DNA of 64,000 bases from assembly GCF_900106925.1 (NCBI RefSeq), contig NZ_FNNZ01000008.1, forward strand, positions 62,001 to 126,000. The letters are read 5' to 3'. Made by a program: the position numbers and the translations under genes. Source of the DNA: Thiocapsa roseopersicina (GTDB lineage Bacteria > Pseudomonadota > Gammaproteobacteria > Chromatiales > Chromatiaceae). Shown here one piece after another: positions 26,778-40,749 of this stretch. The notes beneath the pieces were generated by a model. That model saw only the letters and a list, made by a program, of their open reading frames with translations, was not told the origin of the DNA and did no database searches. The stretch's first letter is position 1; the number at the start of each line of letters is the position of its first letter.

Positions 26778-28268
26778 ATGGAATTCAGAATCAAGACCGG
26801 CGAGATCGCTCAACTCAAGACGCCCTGTATCCTGATCGGGATCTTCGAGGGGCGCAAGCTCGCCGGACCCTCCGCCGCGCTCGATCTCGCCACCGGCGGG
26901 CGCCTGGCCGAGCTGTTGAAGAAAGGCGACATGGACGGTCGACTCGGCGGCACCCTCATGCTCTACGATCTGCCCGGCCTGGCCAGCGAACGGGTCCTCG
27001 TCGTGGGATGCGGCAAGCACAAGGAATTCGGGCGCGACAACTATCGCAAAGCCCTGGTCGGCGCCGTGGCGGCACTCCAGCAGACCCATGCGGGTGCGGC
27101 ACTCTGCACCTTGCCCGAGCTCGGTCCCGACGGGCTCGACCTCTATGCGGCCGTGCGCGACCTCGTCACAACCGCCGAGGACAAGACCTATCGCTACACC
27201 CTGACCAAAAAAGACGACAAACAGGCACCCAAGACGCCGCTGAAGCGGCTCGACGTCTGGCTCTCCGAGAAGGCCGACGCGCCGAGCGCCGAGCAGGCGA
27301 TCCGACACGGCAGCGCCATCGCGGCCGGCACGGCACTCTCCAAGGAGCTGGGCAACCTGCCCGGCAACATCTGCACCCCGACCTATCTGGCCGAGAAGGC
27401 CCTCGAGCTCGGCGAGCGCTACGAGCGGCTGGAGACCGAGATCCTCGAAGAGGCCGACATGGAGGAGCTCAAGATGGGCGCCCTCCTCTCGGTCTCGCGC
27501 GGGAGCCGCCAGCCGGCCAAGCTGATCGTCATGCACTACCGCGGCGGCGAGCCGGACGCCAAGCCCGTCGTGCTGGTCGGCAAGGGACTGACCTTCGACA
27601 CCGGCGGCATCTCCATCAAGCCGGCGCCCGAAATGGACGAGATGAAGTACGACATGTGCGGCGGCGCGGGCGTCTTCGGGACGATGCTTGCCACCTGCGA
27701 GCTGGGCCTGCCGATCAACCTGGTCGGCGTCGTCCCTTCCTCCGAGAACATGCCCGACGGCGACGCCAACAAACCCGGCGACATCGTCACCAGCATGTCC
27801 GGTCAGACCATCGAGATCCTCAACACGGATGCCGAAGGCCGACTCATCCTCTGCGACGCACTCACCTACAGCGAGCGCTTCGACCCGGAGCTGGTAATCG
27901 ATCTGGCCACCCTGACCGGGGCCTGCGTGATCGCCCTGGGCAAGCACGCGTCGGGGCTTTTCACCAAGGACGATCATCTCGCCGAAGAGATCATCGCCGC
28001 CGGCCAAGCCGCCGCCGATCGCGCGTGGCGCATGCCCTTGTGGGACGACTACCAGCAGCAGCTCGATACCAACTTCGCCGATATGGCGAACGTCGGCGGC
28101 CGCGAGGCCGGCGCAGTCACCGCCGCCTGCTTCTTGGCGCGCTATACCAAGGCCTACCGCTGGGCACACCTGGATATCGCCGGCACCGCCTGGCTGAGCG
28201 GTAAAGAGAAGGGCGCGACCGGCCGACCGGTCGCCTTGCTGACCCAGCTCCTGCTCCAGCGCAGCTGA
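26778..28268 (+). CDS. pepA: Leucyl aminopeptidase (cytosol aminopeptidase)
   Basis: A hexameric M17 metalloaminopeptidase; in E. coli it also acts as a DNA-binding accessory protein. The 496-residue product has an N-terminal macro-like domain and the catalytic domain with VGKGLTFDTGGISIKP and the M17 signature NTDAEGRLIL, which carry the two-zinc ligands and the catalytic Lys and Arg. CAACAGGAG precedes the ATG. Its stop codon TGA (28266-28268) is part of the left arm of repeat copy 4. Confidence 0.95.
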   Translation: MEFRIKTGEIAQLKTPCILIGIFEGRKLAGPSAALDLATGGRLAELLKKGDMDGRLGGTLMLYDLPGLASERVLVVGCGKHKEFGRDNYRKALVGAVAALQQTHAGAALCTLPELGPDGLDLYAAVRDLVTTAEDKTYRYTLTKKDDKQAPKTPLKRLDVWLSEKADAPSAEQAIRHGSAIAAGTALSKELGNLPGNICTPTYLAEKALELGERYERLETEILEEADMEELKMGALLSVSRGSRQPAKLIVMHYRGGEPDAKPVVLVGKGLTFDTGGISIKPAPEMDEMKYDMCGGAGVFGTMLATCELGLPINLVGVVPSSENMPDGDANKPGDIVTSMSGQTIEILNTDAEGRLILCDALTYSERFDPELVIDLATLTGACVIALGKHASGLFTKDDHLAEEIIAAGQAAADRAWRMPLWDDYQQQLDTNFADMANVGGREAGAVTAACFLARYTKAYRWAHLDIAGTAWLSGKEKGATGRPVALLTQLLLQRS

Positions 28269-28454
28269 ACGGCGTCCGGCGGTGTATGCGATCCTGTCGC
28301 TTGGGGCCAGCCCTGAGGTGATCAACCAACGACACAGCTGACGCCGTTCAGAAAATTGATTTTTTATCCTGAACCGCGTCAGGCACAACGTCCTTGGTGG
28401 CCTCGACACACCAAGCCGGCCTTGAACGCATCATGAACCCCGGACGCGGTTCAG
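28265..28454. repeat. Paired-palindrome intergenic repeat, copy 4 (CTGAAC subfamily)
   Basis: Unit 1 at 28265-28351 (CTGAACGGCGTCC ... GCTGACGCCGTTCAG) and unit 2 at 28369-28454 (CTGAACCGCGTC ... CGGACGCGGTTCAG), with a 17-base spacer that includes a run of six T. Unit 1 has compensating changes in both arms (GGCGTC with GACGCC), which argues that the arm pairing is selected. The outer arms supply the TGA stops of both convergent neighbours, pepA and the PH-domain gene. Confidence 0.9.
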
Positions 28455-28918
28455 TTGCGCTTGATCAGCTCGCGCAGGCGATTCGGGTTCGGCAGGCCGC
28501 GGACGATCAGCTCCGGATCGTCGCCGGAGGTGTAGATCTTGATGTCGCCGGCATTCAGGATGCGTTGCAGGAGGCTTTGATGGAGTCGCACCGTGCGAAC
28601 CGAGGAGAGCTTGATCTCGGTGTAGTTCTTGCTGAGGAGACCATGGGTCCAGACCAGCTCGTCGTCGCGGATGACGAGATGGTCGGATCGGGTCGCGAGC
28701 CACCAGACGCACAGCTGCAGCAAGGCGAGTCCGGCGACGACGAGACCCGCGATCTTGACGATCCGCGCATCGAGCGGCTCGGGCAATGGAACCGGGATCA
28801 ATGCCGGCCCCATGACGGCGAACAGGATCCCCGCCAGCAACAGGATGATCATCAATGGGGTCGAAAAAGGACGAATCCGCAACATCGAGGGATGAGCGTC
28901 GTAATGAATCTCGGACAT
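28451..28918 (-). CDS. PH (bPH2/DUF304) domain membrane protein
   Basis: A 155-residue protein with two membrane helices (about 20-42 and 52-72) and a cytoplasmic bacterial PH-like domain (TRSDHLVIRDDELVWTHGLLSKNYTEIKLSSVRTVRLHQSLLQRIL, then a GDIKIYTSGDD strand), as in the YdbS/YdbT family. Its role is unknown. CAGGAG six bases upstream favours the ATG at 28918 over the one at 28924. The TGA stop lies inside the right arm of repeat copy 4. Confidence 0.85.
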   Translation of the reverse strand: MSEIHYDAHPSMLRIRPFSTPLMIILLLAGILFAVMGPALIPVPLPEPLDARIVKIAGLVVAGLALLQLCVWWLATRSDHLVIRDDELVWTHGLLSKNYTEIKLSSVRTVRLHQSLLQRILNAGDIKIYTSGDDPELIVRGLPNPNRLRELIKRN

Positions 28919-29106
28919 CGGCATCTCCTGTCTCTTCGCCTGGAGGATCGGTCGACATGTCTCGTCGCCGCGCCCCGCACGACCTGAGCATGAGATCACC
29001 CCGTGCGGGCGGGGTTACTATACCCAGAGCAGCAGGATATTTCGCGCGCCTGCATGTCGCCGGACCTCAGACGCCACACCGCCTCTACGGACGATAAGCC
29101 TTTCCC

Positions 29107-30717
29107 ATGACGCCCTTCTCCTTGTTGCGGACCTCCTCGGGTCCGATCCGCTCGCGGCTCCTGCGCGACCTCGTGCTGCTGGTGCTCCTGACGGTCGGGC
29201 TGTTGGTGGCCATCAATATCCTCCTGATCAATCTCATCAAGGAAGACCTGGCCGAAAGCCGCATCGAGGCCGCGACGGCACTGGTTCGCGACGAGGTTCG
29301 CGGTCTCCTGTTGCCGGTCGAGCAGCAGCTCCTGATCGTTCGCGACGGTCTTGCCGCTGCCGGTCTGACCCCGGCCGACGAAGGGGCCTTGAATCAACGC
29401 TTGACCCCGATCCTCGCACACATGGGCCAGATCGCGGGCGCGATCGATGCCTCGGCCGACGGCGCCGAATATTTTCTGCGCCGCGACGGCGACGGCTGGA
29501 TGAGCCGACTGCACGAGCCAGAAACGGGGCAGCTGATGCGGATCACCCGCTGGGACGCCGCGCTGCGACCGCAGGAGACGCTTGAAGAGGCAAGCGAGCA
29601 CGACCCGCGCACCCGACCCTGGTTCACCGCGGCGGCCGATCGACCGGGCGCCGTGCTCTGGACCCGACCCTACGTCTTCGAATCGACTCAGGTACCCGGA
29701 CTCACGGCATCCTTGGGTTGGATGCAGTCCGGAGAACTGCGGGTGACCGCACTGGACGTGACCATCGAGACCATCGTTGCGAGCATCGAGCGACACGCCG
29801 TCGCGGCCGAGGGTCGCGGTTTTCTCTTCAGCGGTGCCGGCGGCGTCTATGTCCCCGAGGACGACTCGCTGCCACCGGATCCGGACCAGGCGAGCGGCTT
29901 CTTCTCGGTCCATCTGACGCCCGGCGGTCCGCTGGTCTTCGACGCCGTGTCGGCCTGGAACCAGGCGGGCCGCCCGGCGCAGGGTCTGATCCGTTTCACC
30001 AGCTCGGGGGTTCAGTGGTGGGGCGGCTTCAGGCCGCTGACCGAGGATCTCGCGGGCGGTTGGGCGGGCGTCGTCCTGCCGGTCTCCGAGACCCTCGCGA
30101 TCCTCCAGAGCCGGTGGCATATCGTGGCCCTCACCGTGCTCGGCATCCTGTTGGCCAGCCTGGGCATGACGACGCTGTTGGTGCGCAAATACCACCGACA
30201 ACTGCGCGACATGCCCAAGCTCAGCATCGACCGGCGGCGCGCCGCGGAGGATCTGCGCGAGTTGATCGCCTCGGGCGAAGGCACGCATCTCGAATTCAAG
30301 TCCACGATGCGCATGAACCTGCACAGTAAGGTGATGGGTCGGGAGATCGAGATGGCTTGGCTGAAGGCCGTAGCTGCCTTTCTGAATTCCGAAGGCGGAA
30401 TCCTGTTGCTGGGTGTATCGGACGATGGGGCGGCGCTGGGATTGGACGCCGACAAATTCGAGAACGAGGACAAGTGCAGGCTGCATTTCAAGAACCTGCT
30501 CAACCACCACATCGGCGCCGAGTATGCGCGGTTCGTGCGCTTCGACCTCTATGATCTGGATGGTCTGCGCGTGGGGGTGGTCGAGTGTGAACGTTCCGAC
30601 ACGCCGACCTTTCTGCACGACGATAAGAATCGCGAGATGTTCATCATCCGCAACGGTCCGTCGAACATCGAGCTGTCGATCAGCCGTGCGCTCAAATACA
30701 TCCGGAGTCGATTTTAA
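29107..30717 (+). CDS. Membrane Cache-like sensor fused to an AlbA_2 (Schlafen AAA_4-type) domain
   Basis: A 536-residue protein. A membrane helix lies at about 20-42. A periplasmic region of about 300 residues follows and looks like a double-Cache sensor (FLRRDGDGWMSRL, DPRTRPWFTAA, LWTRPYVFESTQVPGLTAS). A second helix lies at about 342-362, then a cytoplasmic AlbA_2 domain (about 380-520) with the characteristic GEGTHLEFKST motif and AFLNSEGGILLLGVSDDG. Cache domains usually feed kinases, cyclases or chemoreceptors; here the output is a putative nucleic-acid- or nucleotide-binding module held at the membrane. Its TAA stop (30715-30717) is inside the left arm of the following repeat. Confidence 0.82.
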   Translation: MTPFSLLRTSSGPIRSRLLRDLVLLVLLTVGLLVAINILLINLIKEDLAESRIEAATALVRDEVRGLLLPVEQQLLIVRDGLAAAGLTPADEGALNQRLTPILAHMGQIAGAIDASADGAEYFLRRDGDGWMSRLHEPETGQLMRITRWDAALRPQETLEEASEHDPRTRPWFTAAADRPGAVLWTRPYVFESTQVPGLTASLGWMQSGELRVTALDVTIETIVASIERHAVAAEGRGFLFSGAGGVYVPEDDSLPPDPDQASGFFSVHLTPGGPLVFDAVSAWNQAGRPAQGLIRFTSSGVQWWGGFRPLTEDLAGGWAGVVLPVSETLAILQSRWHIVALTVLGILLASLGMTTLLVRKYHRQLRDMPKLSIDRRRAAEDLRELIASGEGTHLEFKSTMRMNLHSKVMGREIEMAWLKAVAAFLNSEGGILLLGVSDDGAALGLDADKFENEDKCRLHFKNLLNHHIGAEYARFVRFDLYDLDGLRVGVVECERSDTPTFLHDDKNREMFIIRNGPSNIELSISRALKYIRSRF

Positions 30718-31062
30718 ACCGCGCCCAAGGTGATATGGGACGTTTTCGGATGGGATCGGCCCCGGCAGACTCGACGACTGCTAGAGCTGGCGCGGTTTAA
30801 AGAGTCAAAAAACACAGCGGGTGAGACCGAGTCCCCACCCATCGTATAAGGCTCGGGGCGCGGTCTAGCTTGAAACGCGTTTCGGCAGAGTATGGGGGGA
30901 ACGAAGTGTGTTCGAATGTCGGGACGACTCGAAGCAGTCGAAGCGACGCGGTTTAAGAGATCCGTATCGAAAATACTCCTGAACCGCGTCACGCCGACGT
31001 CGGTTATCGAGGCGAGGTCGCCCCCGCCTCGAAGACCTCATGAACTAAACGGCGCGGTTCAG
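30714..31062. repeat. Compound paired-palindrome repeat array, copy 6
   Basis: Four parts can be traced. A full unit at 30714-30800 has TTAAACCGCGCC and GGCGCGGTTTAA arms. A truncated right half at 30819-30868 ends in GGCGCGGTCTAG. A unit at 30870-30956 has a decayed left arm and an intact GACGCGGTTTAA right arm. A CTGAAC-type unit occupies 30979-31062. AT-richer spacers of 18-22 bases separate the full units. It reads as two elements merged or one inserted into another. Its outer arms give the TAA stop of the AlbA_2 gene and the TGA stop of the small convergent peptide gene. Confidence 0.8.
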
Positions 31063-31220
31063 AGCTGCCGGATCTGGGTCGGGAAGGCCGTTGCGGTTCC
31101 GCTGTCCTTGTTCTTGTCCTTGGTGCAACCTTCGCCGGCTTGGGCGGTCATGAAGGAGCCGGCGACCAGCATGGCACCAAGAAGAGCGGCAGTTGCGAGT
31201 GTGGAGAGGCGCATGGACAT
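31059..31220 (-). CDS. Small secreted peptide (53 aa), unknown function
   Basis: A short frame beginning ATG at 31220 (a second ATG lies at 31214) encodes a typical Sec signal: basic start MSMRL, an Ala/Leu core, and likely cleavage after MTAQA. A mature peptide of about 25 residues starting GEGCTKDKNKDSGT follows. GAGG lies upstream at 31229-31232. The single mature Cys lies four residues after the predicted site, so it is not a standard lipobox. The stop TGA at 31059-31061 is provided by the repeat arm, so the last residues may have changed when the repeat arrived. I do not recognise a family. Confidence 0.55.
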   Translation of the reverse strand: MSMRLSTLATAALLGAMLVAGSFMTAQAGEGCTKDKNKDSGTATAFPTQIRQL

Positions 31221-31545
31221 GGTCGAAAATCCTCGTTTGGCTTGGGTTGGGTTGGTGGGGTTCGGCGAGCGGTCAGCTCGATTCGCCTTACAAGACCGAA
31301 TCTAGGGGCATCCGAGTCGGGCACAAGCCTCGACCAAGCGCGCAACGAGGCGGAATGACAATCGAGTTTTCAGGGAAATCGCATCGACCGTGCGATCGAC
31401 CCGTCCATGCAGGTCCGCACCCGAGCGGTCGAGCCGGTACGAACGACATGTGCAGTGCGTCGGACAAGGCAGCGTCCGGATCGGCTTAGAATAGACACCT
31501 TGCAACCATCGCAAACCACACGAGCCGCCGCCGGAGCCTTCGGAC
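31221..31545. other. Intergenic region, promoters only
   Basis: About 325 bases between the minus-strand secreted peptide and the plus-strand diguanylate cyclase gene. A GGGTTGGGTTGGTGGGG stretch (31244-31260) lies in the leader of the small gene. I see no further gene, repeat or strong hairpin. Confidence 0.45.
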
Positions 31546-32699
31546 ATGAAGAAGAAGGATGTCGACTTGCCCGACCCCATCGAGCTGCGGGGCTTCAATC
31601 GAACCCTCGCGGAGATCGAATGGCTCTTGTTGGTGCTCGTGCTGGTCTATCTGGTGCTGCCGGAGGAGCCCATCGAGCAGACCCTGGGCATCGCCGGCGC
31701 GGTCGCGGTCTTCGCCGTCTTCATCTTGGGCTTTCGTTACCTGAACCTCTTCACCCTGCCGGCGCGCTGGAAGCTCACGATCGAGACCTGGGCCATGCTC
31801 GCCTTCACCGCCTTCGTGGTCTGGCACACGGGCAAGGTCGACAGCCCCCTGATCAGCCTCTTCCTGCTGGTCATCGTCTTCAGCGCACTCACGCTCGGCA
31901 AGCTGATCACGCTCCTCGAGGTCGCCCTCATCGCCAGCTTCTATCTCTTGGCCGCCTACACGGTCGACGGGGCCGAACTCTTCGCCTATTCGACCTTCAG
32001 CCGTCTGATGCTGCTGTTTGCGCCCGTCGCCTTGGTCGCCTATGTCACCTCGCTGGTCGCCTCGGATATGAGCTTTTCGCGCACCTTCGTGCAGCGCCTG
32101 TCCGAGACCGACGAGCTCACCGGGCTGCCGAACATGCGCGCCTTCTCGGTCGCGCTCAACCGTCACAGAGACTCCGCCGTGATGCGTGACCGCCCGTTCG
32201 GTCTCATGATGGTGGATGCGGACAACCTGAAGGAGGTCAACGATCGCTACGGGCACAGCGTCGGCAACCAGGTCATCCGCGCCGTGGCCGAAGGGATCCG
32301 CCGGAGCATCCGCAGCGCGGATCTGGTCGCACGCTACGGCGGCGACGAGTTTATCCTGCTGCTGCCCGACACAACGGAGCAGGCGGCGCGCGAGGCCGGA
32401 GAGCGGATCCGCATGATGGTGGCCGGCACATTGATCGATACCGGCAAGGACGCGGTGACCACGACGGTCAGCATCGGCTACGCCACCTATCCGAGCATGG
32501 CCACCGAGGTCGACGACCTCATGGTCCGCGCGGACGAGGCGCTTTATGCCAGCAAGCGCGCCGGACGCAACCGCATCTTCGCCTTCAGCGAGATCTCGGA
32601 GATGGCCCGCGCCCGGCACGAGGATCCGGACTCCCGTCGAGAGCCTCCAGCCTTACCCAGTTCGTTGAACCCCGAGAGCCAGATCGAGCCAAGACACTG

Positions 32700-32700
<1 letters not shown>
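31546..32700 (+). CDS. Membrane diguanylate cyclase (GGDEF)
   Basis: A 384-residue enzyme that makes cyclic di-GMP. The N-terminal half has about six membrane helices (residues 24-172) with no recognised ligand domain. The GGDEF domain follows, with DELTGLPNMRAF, the intact active site YGGDEF at 264-269, and an inhibitory I-site RSAD at 256-259 exactly five residues before GGDEF, so product inhibition is expected. Its TGA overlaps the ATG of the large UvrA gene (TGATG), which implies coupled translation. Confidence 0.92.
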
Positions 32701-38287
<5,587 letters not shown>

Positions 38288-38288
<1 letters not shown>

Positions 38289-38435
38289 TCGTCCGTCAGG
38301 AGCCTATGAAGGCGATTTACAAAGAGCTCGAAACCCGTAGGTTGTGCTGACGATAGGAAGCGCAACTTCCACCGACGACTGGTTTTGCCTCGCACGGCTC
38401 GGCACAACCTACTTGCCGATCGTCCGTCAGGAGCC
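38288..38435. repeat. Small inverted-repeat element between 17-bp direct repeats
   Basis: ATCGTCCGTCAGGAGCC occurs at 38288-38304 and again at 38419-38435. Between them lies a 76-base segment bounded by GTAGGTTGTGC (38337-38347) and its exact complement GCACAACCTAC (38402-38412). The first direct repeat starts on the last base of the uvrA stop codon. The inner segment resembles the short GTAGGTTGTGC-type repeats seen between genes in many proteobacteria. Confidence 0.75.
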
Positions 38436-38445
38436 GCAGCGCTGC

Positions 38446-38880
38446 TCAGCGCATCCGCTCGAGCATCCGCGCCTTGAAGGCATCCCGCGTAGACCCGGAC
38501 GTCTCTCCGACGTCGTCGGCACCTCCACTGGTTCCGGGAAACCGAGAGCTGAAGCCGTCCCGGCGCAAAGGCCGCTCGAAGCGTTCCGACTGGGGGGTCG
38601 CGCGCGGCCCATCACTGCCGGAGGCCGAAGCCGCGCTGTCTCGCTGAATGGTGATGTCCGTGCTGCGGCCATCCCGCGTGACGATGGTCTGCCCATCACG
38701 GTCACGGGTCACCTGCGTCTCGACCGGACGGCTGCCGCCGCTCTGTTGGATCACCGCCGTCGACCCGCCGCTTGTATGGGTTTCCGCATCCGCGCATCCC
38801 GTCACGACGCACATCGACAGAACGGCGAGGCCGATCAACCCTGGGTCCATGCCTCTCGCACTGATTCGTTTGATCTTCAT
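38446..38880 (-). CDS. Small lipoprotein of unknown function
   Basis: A 144-residue predicted lipoprotein: a basic start MKIKR, a hydrophobic stretch, then VVTGC as lipobox. The mature part is hydrophilic and Ser/Thr/Asp-rich, with strand-like segments (VETQVTRDRDGQTIVTRDGRSTDITIQRD) and an Arg-rich C-terminus. No family is recognised. GGAGA precedes the ATG. It is last in a same-strand run with three curlin-like genes and might be their secretion or assembly partner, but nothing in the sequence shows that. Confidence 0.65.
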   Translation of the reverse strand: MKIKRISARGMDPGLIGLAVLSMCVVTGCADAETHTSGGSTAVIQQSGGSRPVETQVTRDRDGQTIVTRDGRSTDITIQRDSAASASGSDGPRATPQSERFERPLRRDGFSSRFPGTSGGADDVGETSGSTRDAFKARMLERMR

Positions 38881-39019
38881 CGGTCTCTCCCGCGGGCCGA
38901 GCAACCAGAAGGGACAGGCGCCGACCCGAAGCGCCGACCTCGGTCGCTCGCCCCGGGCGCCCGCGATCCGGCGCACCTTATCGGCAGCCGTGAGCTCAGG
39001 CCATCGCGCCCTACGTGTG

Positions 39020-39331
39020 CTATCGCGCTCGCGCGGCGAGCGCCGAGCGTCCTTTACCCGGGTGCGTGCCATCGGCCTTGGCCCCGCCGCCTTGCCCCTT
39101 CCCGTTCCCTCGGTCTTTGCAGCCGCCCTGATTGGTCTTGTTGATATTGACCTTGCCGTCTTGATAGGTGGCATTGTCGTTGGTGTCTCCGCATTGGCGG
39201 GTGTGATTGATGTTGACCTTGCCCACTTGAACCGTTGTATTGGTATTGTCCTGTGCCAAGACCGGACCGACCAGTAAAGCCGACAGCGCAAAGGCAACGA
39301 AAGGGATTGGCTTCGATATTGGATTCGACAT
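39020..39331 (-). CDS. Curlin-like repeat protein A (secreted)
   Basis: A 103-residue secreted protein: Sec signal 1-26 (cleavage after VLA), then a short repeat region. Gln at 35, 46, 57 and 68, Gly two residues after each, and Asn five after the first three recur with an exact 11-residue period. This is the Q-x-G-x-x-N register of curlin (CsgA/CsgB) strands. The tail is Gly/Lys/Arg-rich. Cys residues at 47 and 71 are unusual for curlins. It shares the register with the two genes upstream. AAGG precedes the ATG. Confidence 0.7.
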   Translation of the reverse strand: MSNPISKPIPFVAFALSALLVGPVLAQDNTNTTVQVGKVNINHTRQCGDTNDNATYQDGKVNINKTNQGGCKDRGNGKGQGGGAKADGTHPGKGRSALAARAR

Positions 39332-39598
39332 TCTGTTGACCTTCTTTTTTGGATGAAACAAACTCGGCCGATTCCCGGAAGCGGACATCGATCGCCATTC
39401 CAGCCGATCCGATCCTGCCGGACCACAGACCCTGGACTTTAGGGTGGACAAGCACAGCGCAGTCCACCAACAACCGCTAACCGAAGGAGTACGATCTAAG
39501 CTCGCCCCACGCGCGTCACACCGCTCCGCGGTATGACGCTTCTCTTGACGCTGCCGCGCCAAGTCGCGAAGCATTCCGAACAACGACTACACCCAATG

Positions 39599-39892
39599 CT
39601 AATCGTGTTCCCCGGAAATCCGGTACCTCGGATGCTCATACTGGTACTGCCGAACCTTGTTGCTGTTCACATCTCCGGTCTGAATCGTCGCTGCGCGATT
39701 CTCCTTTCCCGCCTGCACCGTCCGGCTGAAATTCATATCGCAATCCTGCTTCACATCCGATTGGTTGACGCGGTCATTCTGGATGTTGACGCTGTAACAA
39801 GGACCCTGCGTCCGCTCGCGGCCCCCATCGGCCTGCGCCAAGGGGACGATTGAAAACAGTAGGATACCAACCGACAAGATCGAGGTTTTCAT
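39599..39892 (-). CDS. Curlin-like repeat protein B (secreted)
   Basis: A 97-residue exported protein with a signal peptide (about 1-21). Gln at 38, 49, 60, 71 and 82 and Asn at 43, 54, 65 and 76 recur every 11 residues, as in curlin strands, though Gly is kept only at 62 and 73. Two Cys (32, 51) are present. It is the most diverged of the three paralogues. The C-terminus ends in an Arg/Tyr-rich stretch. Confidence 0.68.
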   Translation of the reverse strand: MKTSILSVGILLFSIVPLAQADGGRERTQGPCYSVNIQNDRVNQSDVKQDCDMNFSRTVQAGKENRAATIQTGDVNSNKVRQYQYEHPRYRISGEHD

Positions 39893-39924
39893 GTGCAGAC
39901 ACCATTCGTTGATTAGGCCTCAGC

Positions 39925-39950
39925 GCCGACACCCGCGCCGGGGTGTCGGC
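39925..39950 (-). other. Strong intergenic hairpin between curlin-like genes
   Basis: A perfect ten-base stem, GCCGACACCC with GGGTGTCGGC, around a six-base loop, just after the stop of curlin-like gene C. No T tract follows on either strand, so it is more likely an mRNA-stabilising or attenuating hairpin than a terminator. Confidence 0.55.
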
Positions 39951-39966
39951 TTGACGACGCGTCAGG

Positions 39967-40278
39967 TCAGCGATCGCGCTTCTTTCCGCCGCGGTCGGCC
40001 ATCGGACCTTGGCTCGTCTCGTTGTAATTGATCCTGCCGAACTGACCGGTCTGATTCCAATTCTCATCCCCGCGCTGCTTGGTACGGTTCGCGTTGTCTC
40101 TCCCTTCCTGATAGGTCGCGTTGTCGTTGTACTCACCACGCTGCGAGGTATCGTTGGTGTTGATACGACCCTCTTGGATCGTAGTATTGTAATTGGTCTG
40201 TGCCGATGCAGCCCCGCCGAGCGCGACGAGGATGGCGGCAAGAGCGACGGGGAAGAGCTTGGAGGTCGCGTTGGTCAT
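39967..40278 (-). CDS. Curlin-like repeat protein C (secreted)
   Basis: A 103-residue secreted protein: signal peptide 1-26 (ASA cleavage), then six strands with perfect 11-residue spacing. Gln falls at 35, 46, 57, 68, 79 and 90, Gly at 37, 48, 59, 70 and 81, Asn at 40, 51, 62, 73 and 84. This is the clearest amyloid-type curlin pattern of the three, with Asn/Gln/Thr-rich, Cys-free repeats and a basic C-terminal tail. GAGGG precedes the ATG. It is the first gene of the cluster. No csgD, csgE, csgF or csgG homologue lies in the window. Confidence 0.75.
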   Translation of the reverse strand: MTNATSKLFPVALAAILVALGGAASAQTNYNTTIQEGRINTNDTSQRGEYNDNATYQEGRDNANRTKQRGDENWNQTGQFGRINYNETSQGPMADRGGKKRDR

Positions 40279-40533
40279 TGGTTTACCCTCTTAAGTTCAT
40301 CAAGCATATCGGACGGATTGAGTAGATTCGGCGAGATGTGGAATATTGCTACCTCTCCCGGCGAATCGGCCCTGCCTTCATGTCAGGGGTTCATGACGAC
40401 GAGATCTGCTGTATCCCGTCGTTGAATCCAGAATACGCAAGACAGCCTGAACGAGACCTGAACGGAAAAAGCATTCGGCGAGAATTTTTCGGTCGCCGGC
40501 AAAAAAGAATAAAGGGGGTGATCCAGCGGGTGA

Positions 40534-40571
40534 ATGACAACCTTGTCATCTTGCCGTCAGCATCCTGTCGG
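40534..40571 (+). promoter_or_regulatory. CusR-type operator, site 1 (upstream of the RND adaptor)
   Basis: ATGAC-N6-GTCAT at 40534-40549, then GTCAG at 40556 and GTCGG at 40567, so GTC half-sites repeat every 11 bases. The same arrangement occurs at 47881 and 48477. It lies in the otherwise gene-free 40279-40749 region, about 180 bases before the adaptor gene. Confidence 0.7.
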
Positions 40572-40749
40572 GGAACATCGGCGACGCTGCATTTCCCCGG
40601 TTTATCCCGCCGGCCTCATTTCGGAAACAGCCCGGCAACGCGTACCGCGTCGGCAAGTTACCCGCCCGGGCCGTGATTTCTGTCGGAACGGGCGCCATGA
40701 GCATGATTCGCTCGTCGGCATCGATTCGGGAGCTCATCGAGACAACGAC

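Noticed and set aside
40534-40749. Extending the RND adaptor start upstream to the ATG at 40534
   Set aside because: That ATG is part of the operator palindrome ATGAC-N6-GTCAT, and the 72 residues before the signal peptide at 40750 are not export-like.
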